In this document: positions 27,487 through 36,286 of the stretch, in pieces
Position numbering within the stretch: position 1 is the first letter of the stretch
How the letters are laid out: each line of letters begins with the position of its first letter
Made by a program: the position numbers and the translations under genes
Notes under the pieces: generated by a model
The model's input: the letters and a program-made list of their open reading frames with translations, nothing else
Database searches by the model: none
Told to the model about the DNA's origin: nothing
Source: Galbibacter pacificus
GTDB taxonomy: Bacteria > Bacteroidota > Bacteroidia > Flavobacteriales > Flavobacteriaceae
Assembly (NCBI RefSeq): GCF_029603165.1
Contig: NZ_JAQSVC010000006.1
Coordinates: 186,001 to 250,000 of the forward strand
Direction: 5' to 3'
DNA length: 64,000 bases

Positions 27487-28317
27487 TTACTTTAAATAAA
27501 CGTTCGTGTCAACGAGCTTAAATTCAGGAGAACTGTCAAAGAAAATGTTTAATAGATTCATATGGTCTGCCCCAAATATTATTAAAATCCGATCAGACGG
27601 ATCGGTTTTTATGCGCTGTATATTTCTAAATATTTTCAGGTTTCTACTAAACCATCTTCCCGTTTCAAAATCAACTCCAAAAAAGTCACCTTCATTTATT
27701 TCATATTTAAAAGGGCCCAATAGATAATTTCCCAAACTTTTCTTTATAACCTCGGGGTTGTTCAGCATTTTTAGTTCTTCCAGAATACCTTCAGACTTAT
27801 ATATGTCTTTTCTTATGTTCTTTAGCGGGGCATCCGGATTGTTTTCAACATATTTTACAAATTTCTTACGGTTAATGGAGTCATTTCCATTTATTACTTT
27901 TTCAACGGACTGGGTAAAGTTGCCCCACTCATCTACACAATACAGTTTCTTTAACTTTAATTGTTTGGCAAGCCTAAATCCTATTTGTTGGTATTCGGCT
28001 CTTTGCAATTTATAGGTGCCTTCAAGAAATAAATTATAGAGCGAATCGGCTTTTGCCTGCTCTTCAGGTCGAAGTTCTATTGCAATAATAGTAGGCTTAA
28101 ACGCGCTTAGTTTTTTAACAATCTCATTTATTTCTTTTTGATAACGCTTCTCATAAATATCTATTTTGTCGGAATCTTCAACCTGTTGCACGTCTAGGTT
28201 TGGGAAGTTAAAATGGAACGTGGCAAGTGTTAGTACTTCAATTTTGTTTTCATTTTCGCTTTTCTGTGCTTGAATGGCGAATGTTACGCATAAAAATAAC
28301 ACCGTTAATGGCTTCAT
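27487..28317 (-). CDS. DUF5694-like exported protein, TraB/Tiki-related
   Basis: Protein of 276 residues with a signal peptide (MKPLTVLFLCVTFAIQAQ). The body begins EVLTLATFHFNFPNLDVQ and ends with ILIIFGADHMNLL, a GxxH motif like that of the TraB/Tiki/EreA-type fold. TVLxLATFHF-type openings are characteristic of DUF5694. Such folds can be metal-dependent hydrolases, but function here is unknown. The ATG at 28317 is chosen over a start 13 codons upstream because it begins the signal peptide. It converges on the epimerase operon and is transcribed alone. Confidence 0.6.
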   Translation of the reverse strand: MKPLTVLFLCVTFAIQAQKSENENKIEVLTLATFHFNFPNLDVQQVEDSDKIDIYEKRYQKEINEIVKKLSAFKPTIIAIELRPEEQAKADSLYNLFLEGTYKLQRAEYQQIGFRLAKQLKLKKLYCVDEWGNFTQSVEKVINGNDSINRKKFVKYVENNPDAPLKNIRKDIYKSEGILEELKMLNNPEVIKKSLGNYLLGPFKYEINEGDFFGVDFETGRWFSRNLKIFRNIQRIKTDPSDRILIIFGADHMNLLNIFFDSSPEFKLVDTNVYLK

Positions 28318-28535
28318 AAGGCTATTGTTTATTATGAAGACTAGCCAGGACCACATTTGTTACAATATTTGTGTACAGGCCAGTGGGATAGCTGTTCTTT
28401 TTTCAAGATAATCCGAAGGGATTACTTGTTTTTGGCAATTAAAATAGAGTTACTTTTATAAGAGATGAACAATACCAACAGTTAAAAACATATATGTTTA
28501 GCAAGAATCAGGTTTTAAGGCCTTCAAAAGCAATA

Positions 28536-28543
28536 TATTTTTG
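28536..28543 (+). promoter_or_regulatory. Candidate -7 element upstream of the alkylation-repair genes
   Basis: TATTTTTG matches the Bacteroidota -7 consensus TAnnTTTG and lies 23 bases before the start codon. No good TTTG at -33 is visible, so this is weak. Confidence 0.3.
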
Positions 28544-28565
28544 CTTCTATTAAACATAAAGAAAA

Positions 28566-29411
28566 ATGACACCGCAAGAAGAACTCAATTACAATAGAAT
28601 TGCCGAGGCCATACAGTATATTAAGGCGCATTTTAAGGAACAGCCTTCTTTAGAGCATATAGCGGGGCAGGTACATTTAAGTCCGTTTCACTTTCAACGG
28701 TTGTTTACCTATTGGGCGGGGGTAAGTCCAAAAAAATTTATGCAGTATTTAAGCATTGAATATGCAAAACGGTTGTTAAACAAAGGTCGGGCCACTTTAT
28801 TCGACACTGCCTACCAAACCGGACTTTCGGGTACTAGCCGTTTACACGATTTATTTATAAACATAGAGGGAATGACGCCCGGCGAGTACAAAAACAAAGG
28901 CGAAAACCTACGTATAAACTACAGTTTTGCCGAGAGCCCGTTCGGGAAAATTATAGTAGCCTCCACGCCAAAGGGAATTTGCCATATGGCTTTTTTAAAC
29001 AACAAGGAAGAAGCCTTTTATACGTTAAAAAGCAGGTTCCCTAATGCCGAATACCATCAAATGGTGGATAAAATCCAACAAAATGCACTTTTCATTTTCC
29101 GTGAAGATTGGAGCAAGGGCAACCAAATAAAGTTGCATTTAAAAGGCACTCCCTTTCAACTAAAAGTTTGGGAAACCCTTTTAAAAATCCCCAAGGGAAA
29201 CCTCTCGACCTATGGGGCCGTTGCCAAAAAAATAGACATGCCAAAGGCATCACGGGCCATCGGGACCGCTATTGGTAACAATCCCGTAGCATATTTAATC
29301 CCGTGCCACCGGGTTATACAGTCTACCGGGAACACGGGGGGCTATATGTGGGGAAGCACCCGCAAATCTGCCATAATTGGCTGGGAGGCCGCTAAAACAA
29401 ACGTAGAATAA
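28566..29411 (+). CDS. AraC-type HTH fused to O6-alkylguanine-DNA alkyltransferase (Ada-like)
   Basis: Cytosolic DNA-repair protein and regulator of 281 residues. Residues 1-110 are an AraC helix-turn-helix (LEHIAGQVHLSPFHFQRLF, MTPGEYKNKG). Residues about 115-281 are a methyltransferase domain with the acceptor Cys247 in NPVAYLIPCHRVIQ and the DNA-binding wing in GNLSTYGAVAKKI. The N-terminal metal-binding domain of Escherichia coli Ada is missing here, but a stand-alone version is encoded at 30263. It removes methyl groups from O6-methylguanine and may control the cassette. The next gene starts on the base after its stop. Confidence 0.93.
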   Translation: MTPQEELNYNRIAEAIQYIKAHFKEQPSLEHIAGQVHLSPFHFQRLFTYWAGVSPKKFMQYLSIEYAKRLLNKGRATLFDTAYQTGLSGTSRLHDLFINIEGMTPGEYKNKGENLRINYSFAESPFGKIIVASTPKGICHMAFLNNKEEAFYTLKSRFPNAEYHQMVDKIQQNALFIFREDWSKGNQIKLHLKGTPFQLKVWETLLKIPKGNLSTYGAVAKKIDMPKASRAIGTAIGNNPVAYLIPCHRVIQSTGNTGGYMWGSTRKSAIIGWEAAKTNVE

Positions 29412-30125
29412 ATGGAAAGCATCAACACTAAAATAGAAACAATAGATTGGAATACGGTAACTGCCCAAATGCACGAAAAAGGTTATGCAATTGTGCCCAA
29501 ATTTATAAACCAAAAGCAATGCAATACCTTAACCGGCCTATATCCATCGGTAAGTGCATACCGAAAAACCGTGGTCATGGAACGTTACCGTTTTGGCTTG
29601 GGCGAATACAAATACTTTAATTACCCTTTGCCCAAAATTGTACGGGAAATACGCCAAGGATTATACCCAAAATTAGCGCCAATTGCCAATTTGTGGATGA
29701 AAGTTTTAAAGATTGACAGAAAATTCCCGGAAACATTACAGGAATTACTTGAACAGTGCCACAAAAACAATCAATTAAAGCCAACGCCCCTTATATTAAA
29801 ATACGGCAAAGGAGGTTTTAACACCTTGCATCAGGATTTGTACGGAGACATATACTTCCCCCTGCAAGCAGTCCTGTTTTTAGACCAACCCGATATTGAC
29901 TATTCGGGCGGCGAGTTTGTGCTTACCCAGCAAACGCCAAGGGCACAATCCAAGGCAATGGTTTTAAGGCCCCAAAAAGGAGATATGCTTATCTTTACCA
30001 CCAACTTTAGGCCCATAAAGGGCACAAAAGGCTATTACCGTGCCCGCATAAAGCACGGGGTTAGCCAATTGCACCATGGCCAAAGGCATACATTGGGCAT
30101 TATTTTTCACGATGCACTTAGCTAA
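29412..30125 (+). CDS. 2OG-Fe(II) dioxygenase in an alkylation-repair cassette
   Basis: Protein of 237 residues of the 2-oxoglutarate/iron oxygenase class. The iron-binding HxD is in NTLHQDLYGDIYFP, the distal His probably in ARIKHGVSQLHHGQRH, and the 2-oxoglutarate-binding Arg in the same C-terminal stretch. It is not AlkB itself, which is encoded downstream. Its family accompanies ada and alkB in many bacteria, so a role in repair of alkylated DNA or RNA, or of some other damage product, is likely but unproven. It abuts the preceding gene with no gap. Confidence 0.8.
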   Translation: MESINTKIETIDWNTVTAQMHEKGYAIVPKFINQKQCNTLTGLYPSVSAYRKTVVMERYRFGLGEYKYFNYPLPKIVREIRQGLYPKLAPIANLWMKVLKIDRKFPETLQELLEQCHKNNQLKPTPLILKYGKGGFNTLHQDLYGDIYFPLQAVLFLDQPDIDYSGGEFVLTQQTPRAQSKAMVLRPQKGDMLIFTTNFRPIKGTKGYYRARIKHGVSQLHHGQRHTLGIIFHDALS

Positions 30126-30159
30126 TACTATTTTGGCGGGCCCTCCATTTCATTCCGGC

Positions 30160-30219
30160 CGGGCTATCCACTGCAATCTTTTGTTCGTGCCTCACAAAAG
30201 GATTTACGCTGCTATCCCT
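30160..30219. repeat. 60-bp dispersed hairpin element, copy 1
   Basis: Bounded by CGGGCTATCC and CGCTGCTATCCCT, with an internal hairpin AATCTTTTG / CAAAAGGATT. The same borders frame a 61-base element at 55134-55194 with a different but also self-complementary centre. It is REP-like in character and lies between two genes of the repair cassette. Confidence 0.6.
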
Positions 30220-30262
30220 GCCCGAACAATTAAAAGAGGCATTAAATAAAAGAGATAATAAC

Positions 30263-30511
30263 ATGGTACAGCATCAACAAATAACATCCTTAACTTTGCA
30301 TGGCATGATAAAAAATGGACAAATATGTCTTGCAGGAAACAAAAGACTTAAAATTTATGGCACATTAAACTGCAAATCGGGAAAACGCATGCAAAAAGAA
30401 AACCGCGTGTTTTTCAAAACAGAAAAAGAAGCTGTCATAAACAACTACCGCCCATGCGGGCATTGTATGAAGCAAGCATATAAAACATGGAAAAATGGAC
30501 TTGTTCAATAA
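30263..30511 (+). CDS. Stand-alone Ada metal-binding (methylphosphotriester-accepting) domain
   Basis: Small protein of 82 residues matching the N-terminal domain of Ada: LKIYGTLNCKSGKRM, ENRVFF, then YRPCGHCM. Escherichia coli Ada binds zinc with four Cys, the first also accepting methyl from phosphotriesters. Here the first (NC) and the last two (CGHC) are present, but the second is replaced (CKSGK instead of CxxxC). It may bind metal with another ligand or not at all. Its stop overlaps the next start by 17 bases. Together with the AraC-MGMT protein at 28566 it looks like a split Ada. Confidence 0.8.
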   Translation: MVQHQQITSLTLHGMIKNGQICLAGNKRLKIYGTLNCKSGKRMQKENRVFFKTEKEAVINNYRPCGHCMKQAYKTWKNGLVQ

Positions 30512-31103
30512 CGAGATAGATACAACACAAAACCTATTGCCCAAAGACGGAACCGTAAATTACTATGGTAAATTGTTTGCCGCCCAAGAGGCCAATAGCT
30601 ATTTAAACACGCTGTTAAGCTCCATACAATGGAAAAACGACGAGGCCATAGTATTTGGAAAAAGGATAATTACCAAAAGAAAGGTGGCCTGGTATGCAAA
30701 CAAACCCTTTTCCTACACTTATTCCAACACTACAAAGCGGGCGCTGCCATGGACCCAAGCACTTTTGGACTTCAAAGGCACGGTAGAACAAAGAACCGGC
30801 GAAACGTTCAACTCTTGTCTCTTAAACCTATATCACGATGGCAGCGAAGGCATGGCATGGCACAGCGATGCCGAAAAAGACCTGAAAAAGAACGGGGCCA
30901 TTGCTTCCTTGAGCTTTGGCGCCGAACGAAAATTTGCCTTTAAGCACAAAACAACCAAAGAAAAAGTAACAATTACTTTGGCCCACGGAAGTTTACTGGT
31001 CATGAAAGGCACCACGCAAGCGCATTGGCTGCATAGATTGCCGCCCACAAAACTAATAAATAGGCCAAGGGTAAATCTTACCTTTAGAACCATAGACAAA
31101 TAG
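30495..31103 (+). CDS. alkB: AlkB-like 2OG-Fe(II) dioxygenase
   Basis: DNA demethylase of 202 residues that oxidatively reverses N1-methyladenine and N3-methylcytosine. The conserved residues are all visible: HxD in GMAWHSDAEKD, distal His in AHWLHRLPP, and the family signature RxNxTFR as RPRVNLTFR. The substrate-binding stretch SCLLNLYHDGSEG is also typical. It overlaps the preceding Ada-domain gene and ends the cassette. Confidence 0.93.
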   Translation: MDLFNNEIDTTQNLLPKDGTVNYYGKLFAAQEANSYLNTLLSSIQWKNDEAIVFGKRIITKRKVAWYANKPFSYTYSNTTKRALPWTQALLDFKGTVEQRTGETFNSCLLNLYHDGSEGMAWHSDAEKDLKKNGAIASLSFGAERKFAFKHKTTKEKVTITLAHGSLLVMKGTTQAHWLHRLPPTKLINRPRVNLTFRTIDK

Positions 31104-31207
31104 TAACAATATTCCTGCTGGACAGCTAACTAAGAAAAAGGGGCAACCCAAATTAGGCAAAGTAGTATTTAAAACCTGAGATCCGGAACAAACAACCGTC
31201 AATTGTT

Positions 31208-31756
31208 TTATGGAACCAAAAAAGTGCCTTCCCATCCGGTAGGTTCTTTAGCATAAAGCACCCTTATGTGCTTATCTTTCTTCAATTGAAGGTATTCTAT
31301 TTTAGAGGGAATAATATGGATAATGGCAAAATGGTTTACATTCTCCAAATACTCTATCATTTCGGGATCTTTAATCTTCGTACCGGGATCCCTTGAGGTA
31401 CTATAGTCTTTTTTAGAAGAAACTTTAACCTGTTTCCACCCATGCTGTATTATTTTTTCATCTGCTTCCAGAAAAGCCTTGCCATCAACTTTAAGTTGCA
31501 GCATCTCGTTATGGTTAAAAAAAAGCAGGCACACATTATTGTTTTCCTTTAGGTGCGTAACTTTTTTAGAACGCTTGTCGGTATAGATGGTTAAGGCCAA
31601 ATCGTCCTGTACTTCCCTAAGTACTACTGTGCGTAGCCTAGGACTATGGTTTATGCCAATGGTAGCCATGGTAAAATACCTAAAAGGGTGCTTTACATCT
31701 TTAATGGCATCCAGCAATTCCTGCTTGGCGGTTCTAAAATAAGCGTTGGTCTTCAT
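31208..31756 (-). CDS. Pyridoxamine 5'-phosphate oxidase-family FMN-binding protein
   Basis: Protein of 182 residues with a split-barrel flavin fold: FRYFTMATIGINHSPRLRTVVLREV near the N-terminus, then KVTHLKENNNVCLLFF. It is shorter and more divergent than PdxH and lacks the full PdxH C-terminal signature. It may reduce or bind a cofactor other than PNP. It converges with alkB and is divergent from the decarboxylase gene. Confidence 0.75.
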   Translation of the reverse strand: MKTNAYFRTAKQELLDAIKDVKHPFRYFTMATIGINHSPRLRTVVLREVQDDLALTIYTDKRSKKVTHLKENNNVCLLFFNHNEMLQLKVDGKAFLEADEKIIQHGWKQVKVSSKKDYSTSRDPGTKIKDPEMIEYLENVNHFAIIHIIPSKIEYLQLKKDKHIRVLYAKEPTGWEGTFLVP

Positions 31757-31831
31757 CTATTGGCTTTTTATAAAGATAGCAAATTCTATTGAAAACCGAA
31801 CAAAAGCATACCTTTGCCAAAAAGAGATTTT

Positions 31832-33202
31832 ATGCACAATATAGATATGGACAGCGTAGAAATGACACTCGATGTCATGAAGTACGCCTTGAACAGGATT
31901 ACAATGATCTCCCCCGAGCTAGGAAAGCCTAAAAAGGAAGAAGAGCTAAAGGCATTGGTAGGAGAGACCGTAACAGCAAAAGGTATTGGGGGCGAAAAGG
32001 CCTTCCAGCTATTTAAGGATGTACTTATAAAAGCCACCGTCCCCATAGACCACCCCAGGCATTTGGCATTTGTGCCGGCATCGCCTACACGGGCCGCCAT
32101 AATGTTCGACCTGGTAACCTCGGCATCGAGCATCCACGGGGCTTATTGGATGGAAGGTGCGGGCGGTATCTACTGCGAAAACGAAGCCATGAAGTGGTTG
32201 GTCTCCCTAACGGGCATGCCCAGAGGAGCTTTTGGCGTATTTACCAGCGGGGGCACTGCCGCCAACCTTTCGGCAATGGTAACAGCCCGTGAAGAGTGGC
32301 GAAAGGATGAAAATAACCAAGGTGAAAAAGGATTGATAATAACCTCTATCGGGGCACACTCCTCCATAAAGTCAATGGCCAAAGTAATAGATGCCGATGT
32401 CCTGTTGGTAGAAACCGAAGACCAGATGAAAGGACAATATCTGGAAGAAAAAATAAAAAGCCTTACACCGCACCAGCGCAAACGCTTATTTGCCGTTGTT
32501 GCCACGGGCGGCACTACCAATGCAGGTATTATAGACGACCTAGACGGTATAGCCAATATATGCCAAAGGGAAAAACTTTGGTTTCATATAGACGCAGCAT
32601 ATGGTGGCGGTGCCCTTGCCGCCGATTCCGTGAAGCATTTGTTCAAGGGTGTGGAGCGTTGCGATAGTATTACCATCGATCCGCACAAATGGTTGTTCTC
32701 TCCTTACGATTGTGGGGCCATTATTTATAAAAATCCACAATTGGCAAAAAATGCACATGCACAAGAAGGCTCTTACCTGGATATATTTAAGGATGAAGGG
32801 GCACATGGCTTCAATCCATCTGAGTACCAAATACAATTAACGCGCCGTGTAAGGGGGTTGCCTTTATGGTTTTCGTTAGCCATGCACGGAACCGATAAAT
32901 ACAAATGGGCGGTAGAACAGGGCATCAAGCTTGCCAAGCTTGCGGGGAAGCTAATCGAGGAAGACCCAAATGTAGAACTGGTGCGCGAGCCAAGTTTATC
33001 CTGTGTACTATATAGGCGCAAAGGATGGACCCCCGACGATTACAGGAATTGGACCTATAAAAACCACCGCGATGGCTTTGCACTGGTAACGCCTACCAAA
33101 TGGCGCCAGGGCGATAGCTTTGAGACCGTTTCACGCTTTTGCTTTATCAATCCAGATACAACCGAAGCCGATATTAAAGCAATACTGGATTCCATGGCAT
33201 AG
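31832..33202 (+). CDS. PLP-dependent group II amino-acid decarboxylase
   Basis: Cytosolic decarboxylase of 456 residues in the aromatic-amino-acid/glutamate/diaminobutyrate group. The cofactor-binding lysine lies in SITIDPHKWLFSPYDCG, the PLP-stacking region in FTSGGTAANLSAM, and the cofactor Asp in WFHIDAAYGGG. The substrate cannot be fixed from sequence; tryptophan, tyrosine, DOPA or 2,4-diaminobutyrate are possible. ATG 31832 is used; the frame extends six codons further to a TTG. It stands alone, followed by a nested hairpin ending in T residues. Confidence 0.88.
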   Translation: MHNIDMDSVEMTLDVMKYALNRITMISPELGKPKKEEELKALVGETVTAKGIGGEKAFQLFKDVLIKATVPIDHPRHLAFVPASPTRAAIMFDLVTSASSIHGAYWMEGAGGIYCENEAMKWLVSLTGMPRGAFGVFTSGGTAANLSAMVTAREEWRKDENNQGEKGLIITSIGAHSSIKSMAKVIDADVLLVETEDQMKGQYLEEKIKSLTPHQRKRLFAVVATGGTTNAGIIDDLDGIANICQREKLWFHIDAAYGGGALAADSVKHLFKGVERCDSITIDPHKWLFSPYDCGAIIYKNPQLAKNAHAQEGSYLDIFKDEGAHGFNPSEYQIQLTRRVRGLPLWFSLAMHGTDKYKWAVEQGIKLAKLAGKLIEEDPNVELVREPSLSCVLYRRKGWTPDDYRNWTYKNHRDGFALVTPTKWRQGDSFETVSRFCFINPDTTEADIKAILDSMA

Positions 33203-33228
33203 AAAATACAAGAAATGCCCATAAAATT

Positions 33229-33321
33229 AAAGAATGTCCCCATAAAAAACCCTAATATATCTTATAAGCACAACGCTTAAAAAGACTTAGGGCCGTAGTA
33301 TGTTGGGCATTCTTTGTTTTT
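33229..33321 (+). terminator. Nested long stem-loop ending in a T run
   Basis: The outer arms AAAGAATGTCCC (33229) and GGGCATTCTTT (33305) enclose CCCTAA/TTAGGG and AAGC/GCTT. The right arm runs into GTTTTTT. It probably terminates the decarboxylase transcript, but its layered structure is larger than a simple terminator. The left arm is also part of a 20-base direct repeat containing ATGCCCATAAA. Confidence 0.5.
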
Positions 33322-33367
33322 TACTTTTCTGTGTCCCGTTTTCTTCGGTATGCACAAAAATTGACAG

Positions 33368-34021
33368 CTAACTTTTAACCACCTTGTCCAAAGATTCTAA
33401 TAATTGGGGGTGTTCCTTAAGTTCTATTCGCGCAATAGTATAAAAATGGCCCATCCATGTATTTAGGTCCATTAAATTTTTATTACGTTCTTTAGGAGCA
33501 TCCTGTTTATTACCATCAAGTTCAATCCGTAGCTTGCGGTAACGATTTGCTTCCATTACCTTACTGTAAGTCATGTCTATGTTTGCTTTAGTAAGCTTTA
33601 ATGCACTTAATTTTTGTAACAGATCTTCACTTGCCAGTATTATGCTGTAAAATTTTTCTACATTAGAAAGCCAATCGGTATATTTATTTGGGATGCTCCT
33701 ATCAATACGAAGTTCTTTTAATATATTTTCATCCTTATTAAACAAAACTTTTGCCTTTAGGCGGTGTTCCCTATAAGTGGTATCTACCTCTTTATACATT
33801 TTTTTATAGGTTATAGAGGCATTATCTAGATCGTTTTTCCTTTTGTCAAGGTCGCGATAAGCAGCATAGGTGTTTTCTACCAGCTTTTTACCTTCAGATA
33901 TCTTTTTACTATCATATCCGGATTTGGCAAGTGCCGTTCTTACTTCATGGCTGTTCATTGCATTGTCTAATGCTGTTTCAAAATGTTTCAATCGGTCATT
34001 CAAAGAAGTCTTTGCTTTCAT
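33368..34021 (-). CDS. Unrecognised charged helical protein
   Basis: I do not recognise this 217-residue protein. It has no signal peptide or membrane segment. It is rich in Lys, Glu, Asp and Leu with long predicted helices (KKLVENTYAAYRDLDKRKND), so a coiled coil is likely. The composition suggests a cytosolic structural or regulatory protein. The open frame and lack of competing frames support it as coding. It is transcribed away from an AT-rich region carrying 42-bp repeat units. Confidence 0.65.
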   Translation of the reverse strand: MKAKTSLNDRLKHFETALDNAMNSHEVRTALAKSGYDSKKISEGKKLVENTYAAYRDLDKRKNDLDNASITYKKMYKEVDTTYREHRLKAKVLFNKDENILKELRIDRSIPNKYTDWLSNVEKFYSIILASEDLLQKLSALKLTKANIDMTYSKVMEANRYRKLRIELDGNKQDAPKERNKNLMDLNTWMGHFYTIARIELKEHPQLLESLDKVVKS

Positions 34022-34282
34022 TTTAATAGTATTTAAAATTTATAATCGACAATATACAGTATAATAACTATACAAGATGTTAAATAATGAAAAAATTCAT
34101 CTCAATACACAAAATTAATGTATTGCATGTAAGTTTAAGATTACAATTTTGAAACTTTTTAGATGAAAAAGATAGTTTTAATAGTGTATATTGAGGAAAG
34201 TAATATATACATTGCTTGCTGAAAATATAAAAATCAATAAGAAGCCATCAAAAAAATAACTTTTATATTAGTAAATCAATAT

Positions 34283-34352
34283 TATGCACACAACACATAG
34301 AATGAAGCATTGAAAAATAAGATTTATGCATTCAAAACATAGAATGAAGTAT
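34283..34352. repeat. Second locus of the 42-bp repeat family, about two units
   Basis: ACATAGAATGAAG occurs twice, 42 bases apart, joined by GATTTATGCATTCAAA. This matches the unit of the array at 16201-16495 in core, spacing and order. The second unit decays after its core. Confidence 0.75.
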
Positions 34353-34527
34353 TGATTATATATATTAATACCTGATTATTAGGTTTTTATGATTTTAATA
34401 AATAACAGTAGATGCCGAAAAATTATAGCAGTGCAAAAAAAAATAAAAATTTATGTCCTAAAATATAATGTCAATTATATTTTTATTTATTACATTTATA
34501 AAAGATGAGTCTTCCCCACCTATGTTT

Positions 34528-34553
34528 ATAATACCTTTATATAAAGGTATTAT
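34528..34553. promoter_or_regulatory. Perfect 26-bp palindrome upstream of the sulfatase
   Basis: ATAATACCTTTAT followed by its exact reverse complement, with no spacer, 112 bases before the sulfatase start. It could be an operator for a dimeric regulator or a cruciform/terminator element; no T run follows. Confidence 0.4.
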
Positions 34554-34665
34554 TGCATTACTACATTTATAGATTATAGAAAATTAAAGTTTATAGCTGG
34601 ATAAAATTATAGCCATATAAGTCCCCCTTGTACCTATACATTTTTAATATAAACTAAAAATAATT

Positions 34666-36174
34666 ATGAAAAACAAATCTATTATTTTACCAATAGCCTT
34701 TTTATTGGTTAATTTTCTAATTGCTCAAGACAAGCCCAATATTCTAGTGATTTGGGGTGACGATATTGGTTGGTCCAATGTAGGTTTTAACAACAATGGG
34801 CTTATGGGGTACAAAACCCCGAACATAGACCGTATTGCAAATGAGGGAGCTGTATTTACTGATTGGTACGGGCAACAATCCTGTACCGCAGGGCGTGCAG
34901 CATTTATTCTAGGGCAGCACCCGTTCAGGACAGGGTTGTTAACCATTGGTATGCCGGGAGACAAACACGGTATAGAGGCCTCTCAACCAACAATAGCCGA
35001 CCTTTTAAAACCTCAGGGCTATGCCACAGGGCAATTTGGTAAAAATCACTTGGGCGATCAGGACGAACACTTGCCAACCAACCATGGCTTTGATGAATTT
35101 TTTGGTAACCTGTACCATTTAAATGCAGAAGAAGAGCCGGAAGGATACTACTATCCAAAAGATCCAGACTTCCGTAAAAAATTTGGTCCGCGTGGTGTAA
35201 TTCATAGTACTGCCGATGGAAAAATAGAAGATACGGGGCCATTAACGAAACAACGAATGGAAACTGTAGACGAGGAATTTGAAGATGCAGCCATTAAATT
35301 TATTGAAAAGGCACATGCAGATGGTAAACCCTTCTTTGTATGGTTAAGTGCCACACGTATGCACATATGGACACATCTAAAAGAAGAAAGTCAAGGGGTT
35401 ACAGGTATAGGTATTTACCCCGATGGAATGGTAGAGCATGATAAAGCTGTGGGTAGGATACTCGATAAGCTGGATGAACTTGGCATAACAGACAATACCA
35501 TAGTAATGTATTCTACAGACAATGGTGCCGAGAAGGTTACATGGCCCGATGGGGGAAGCACCCCATTCCGTGGAGAAAAAGGGACTACCTGGGAAGGCGG
35601 TTTTCGTGTGCCATGTGCCATTCGCTGGCCGGGGGTTATAAAACCGGGGACCGTATACAACGATATTTTCTCTCATGAAGACATGATGCCAACACTTGTG
35701 GCTGCTGCTGGGGAGCCCAATATAAAAGAGAAGGTATTAAAAGGCTACAGTGCCAATGGCAAGACCTTTAAGCAGCACCTAGATGGTTATAACTTCCTCC
35801 CTTATTTAAAGGGTGAAGTAAAAGAGGCACCCCGGAAAGAAATTTTCTATTTTGATGCAGGAGGAAACCTAAATGCCATCCGTTATGAAATGTGGAAGGT
35901 TCATTTTACCATTATGGAGGGGGATATTTCTCAAGCATACCGTAAATCTCCAAGTTGGCCCTTAATTGTTAACCTTAGGGCAGACCCATATGAAGTGTCG
36001 CCAGATGCCAGGATGTATGTACGTTGGTATGGTGAGAATATGTGGCTGTTTGTGCCTGCGCAACGCTATGCCGCCGAGTTTTTATCAACTTTTAAAGAGT
36101 TTCCGCCACAAACGGGGTCTTCTCTGTCTATAGATAAGGTAGTTCAGCAATTAGCATCACCACCTAGGAATTAA
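34666..36174 (+). CDS. Exported type I sulfatase (arylsulfatase-like)
   Basis: Exported sulfatase of 502 residues with a signal peptide ending NFLIAQ. Metal-binding Asp residues open the protein (IWGDDIGW). The formylglycine Cys73 lies in QQSCTAGRAAFILG, a CxAxR variant of the usual CxPxR. Further active-site residues lie in FGKNHLGD and YSTDNGAEKVTWPDGG. It hydrolyses sulfate esters, probably from a sulfated glycan or small aryl sulfate. No maturase is encoded in the window, so modification must come from elsewhere in the genome. A probable terminator separates it from the MoxR operon. Confidence 0.92.
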   Translation: MKNKSIILPIAFLLVNFLIAQDKPNILVIWGDDIGWSNVGFNNNGLMGYKTPNIDRIANEGAVFTDWYGQQSCTAGRAAFILGQHPFRTGLLTIGMPGDKHGIEASQPTIADLLKPQGYATGQFGKNHLGDQDEHLPTNHGFDEFFGNLYHLNAEEEPEGYYYPKDPDFRKKFGPRGVIHSTADGKIEDTGPLTKQRMETVDEEFEDAAIKFIEKAHADGKPFFVWLSATRMHIWTHLKEESQGVTGIGIYPDGMVEHDKAVGRILDKLDELGITDNTIVMYSTDNGAEKVTWPDGGSTPFRGEKGTTWEGGFRVPCAIRWPGVIKPGTVYNDIFSHEDMMPTLVAAAGEPNIKEKVLKGYSANGKTFKQHLDGYNFLPYLKGEVKEAPRKEIFYFDAGGNLNAIRYEMWKVHFTIMEGDISQAYRKSPSWPLIVNLRADPYEVSPDARMYVRWYGENMWLFVPAQRYAAEFLSTFKEFPPQTGSSLSIDKVVQQLASPPRN

Positions 36175-36210
36175 TTAGGCATAAAAAAACATATCAACAA
36201 GAAAATTACA

Positions 36211-36242
36211 GGGGTGGTTATCTATGGCCATCCTTGTTTTTT
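36211..36242 (+). terminator. Probable terminator between the sulfatase and moxR genes
   Basis: AGGGGTGG pairs with CCATCCTT, with G-T pairs, around a 10-base loop, followed by G and a run of T. Confidence 0.55.
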
Positions 36243-36286
36243 ACCCTTTGCCCTTATGTATAATTAATTTTAAAAACATATAATAT

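Larger units (their letters stand above)
34022..34665. other. AT-rich intergenic region upstream of the sulfatase
   Basis: About 640 bases between two divergent genes, with no credible ORF. It holds two 42-bp repeat units and a perfect 26-base palindrome, listed separately. The promoters of both flanking genes must lie here. Confidence 0.6.
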
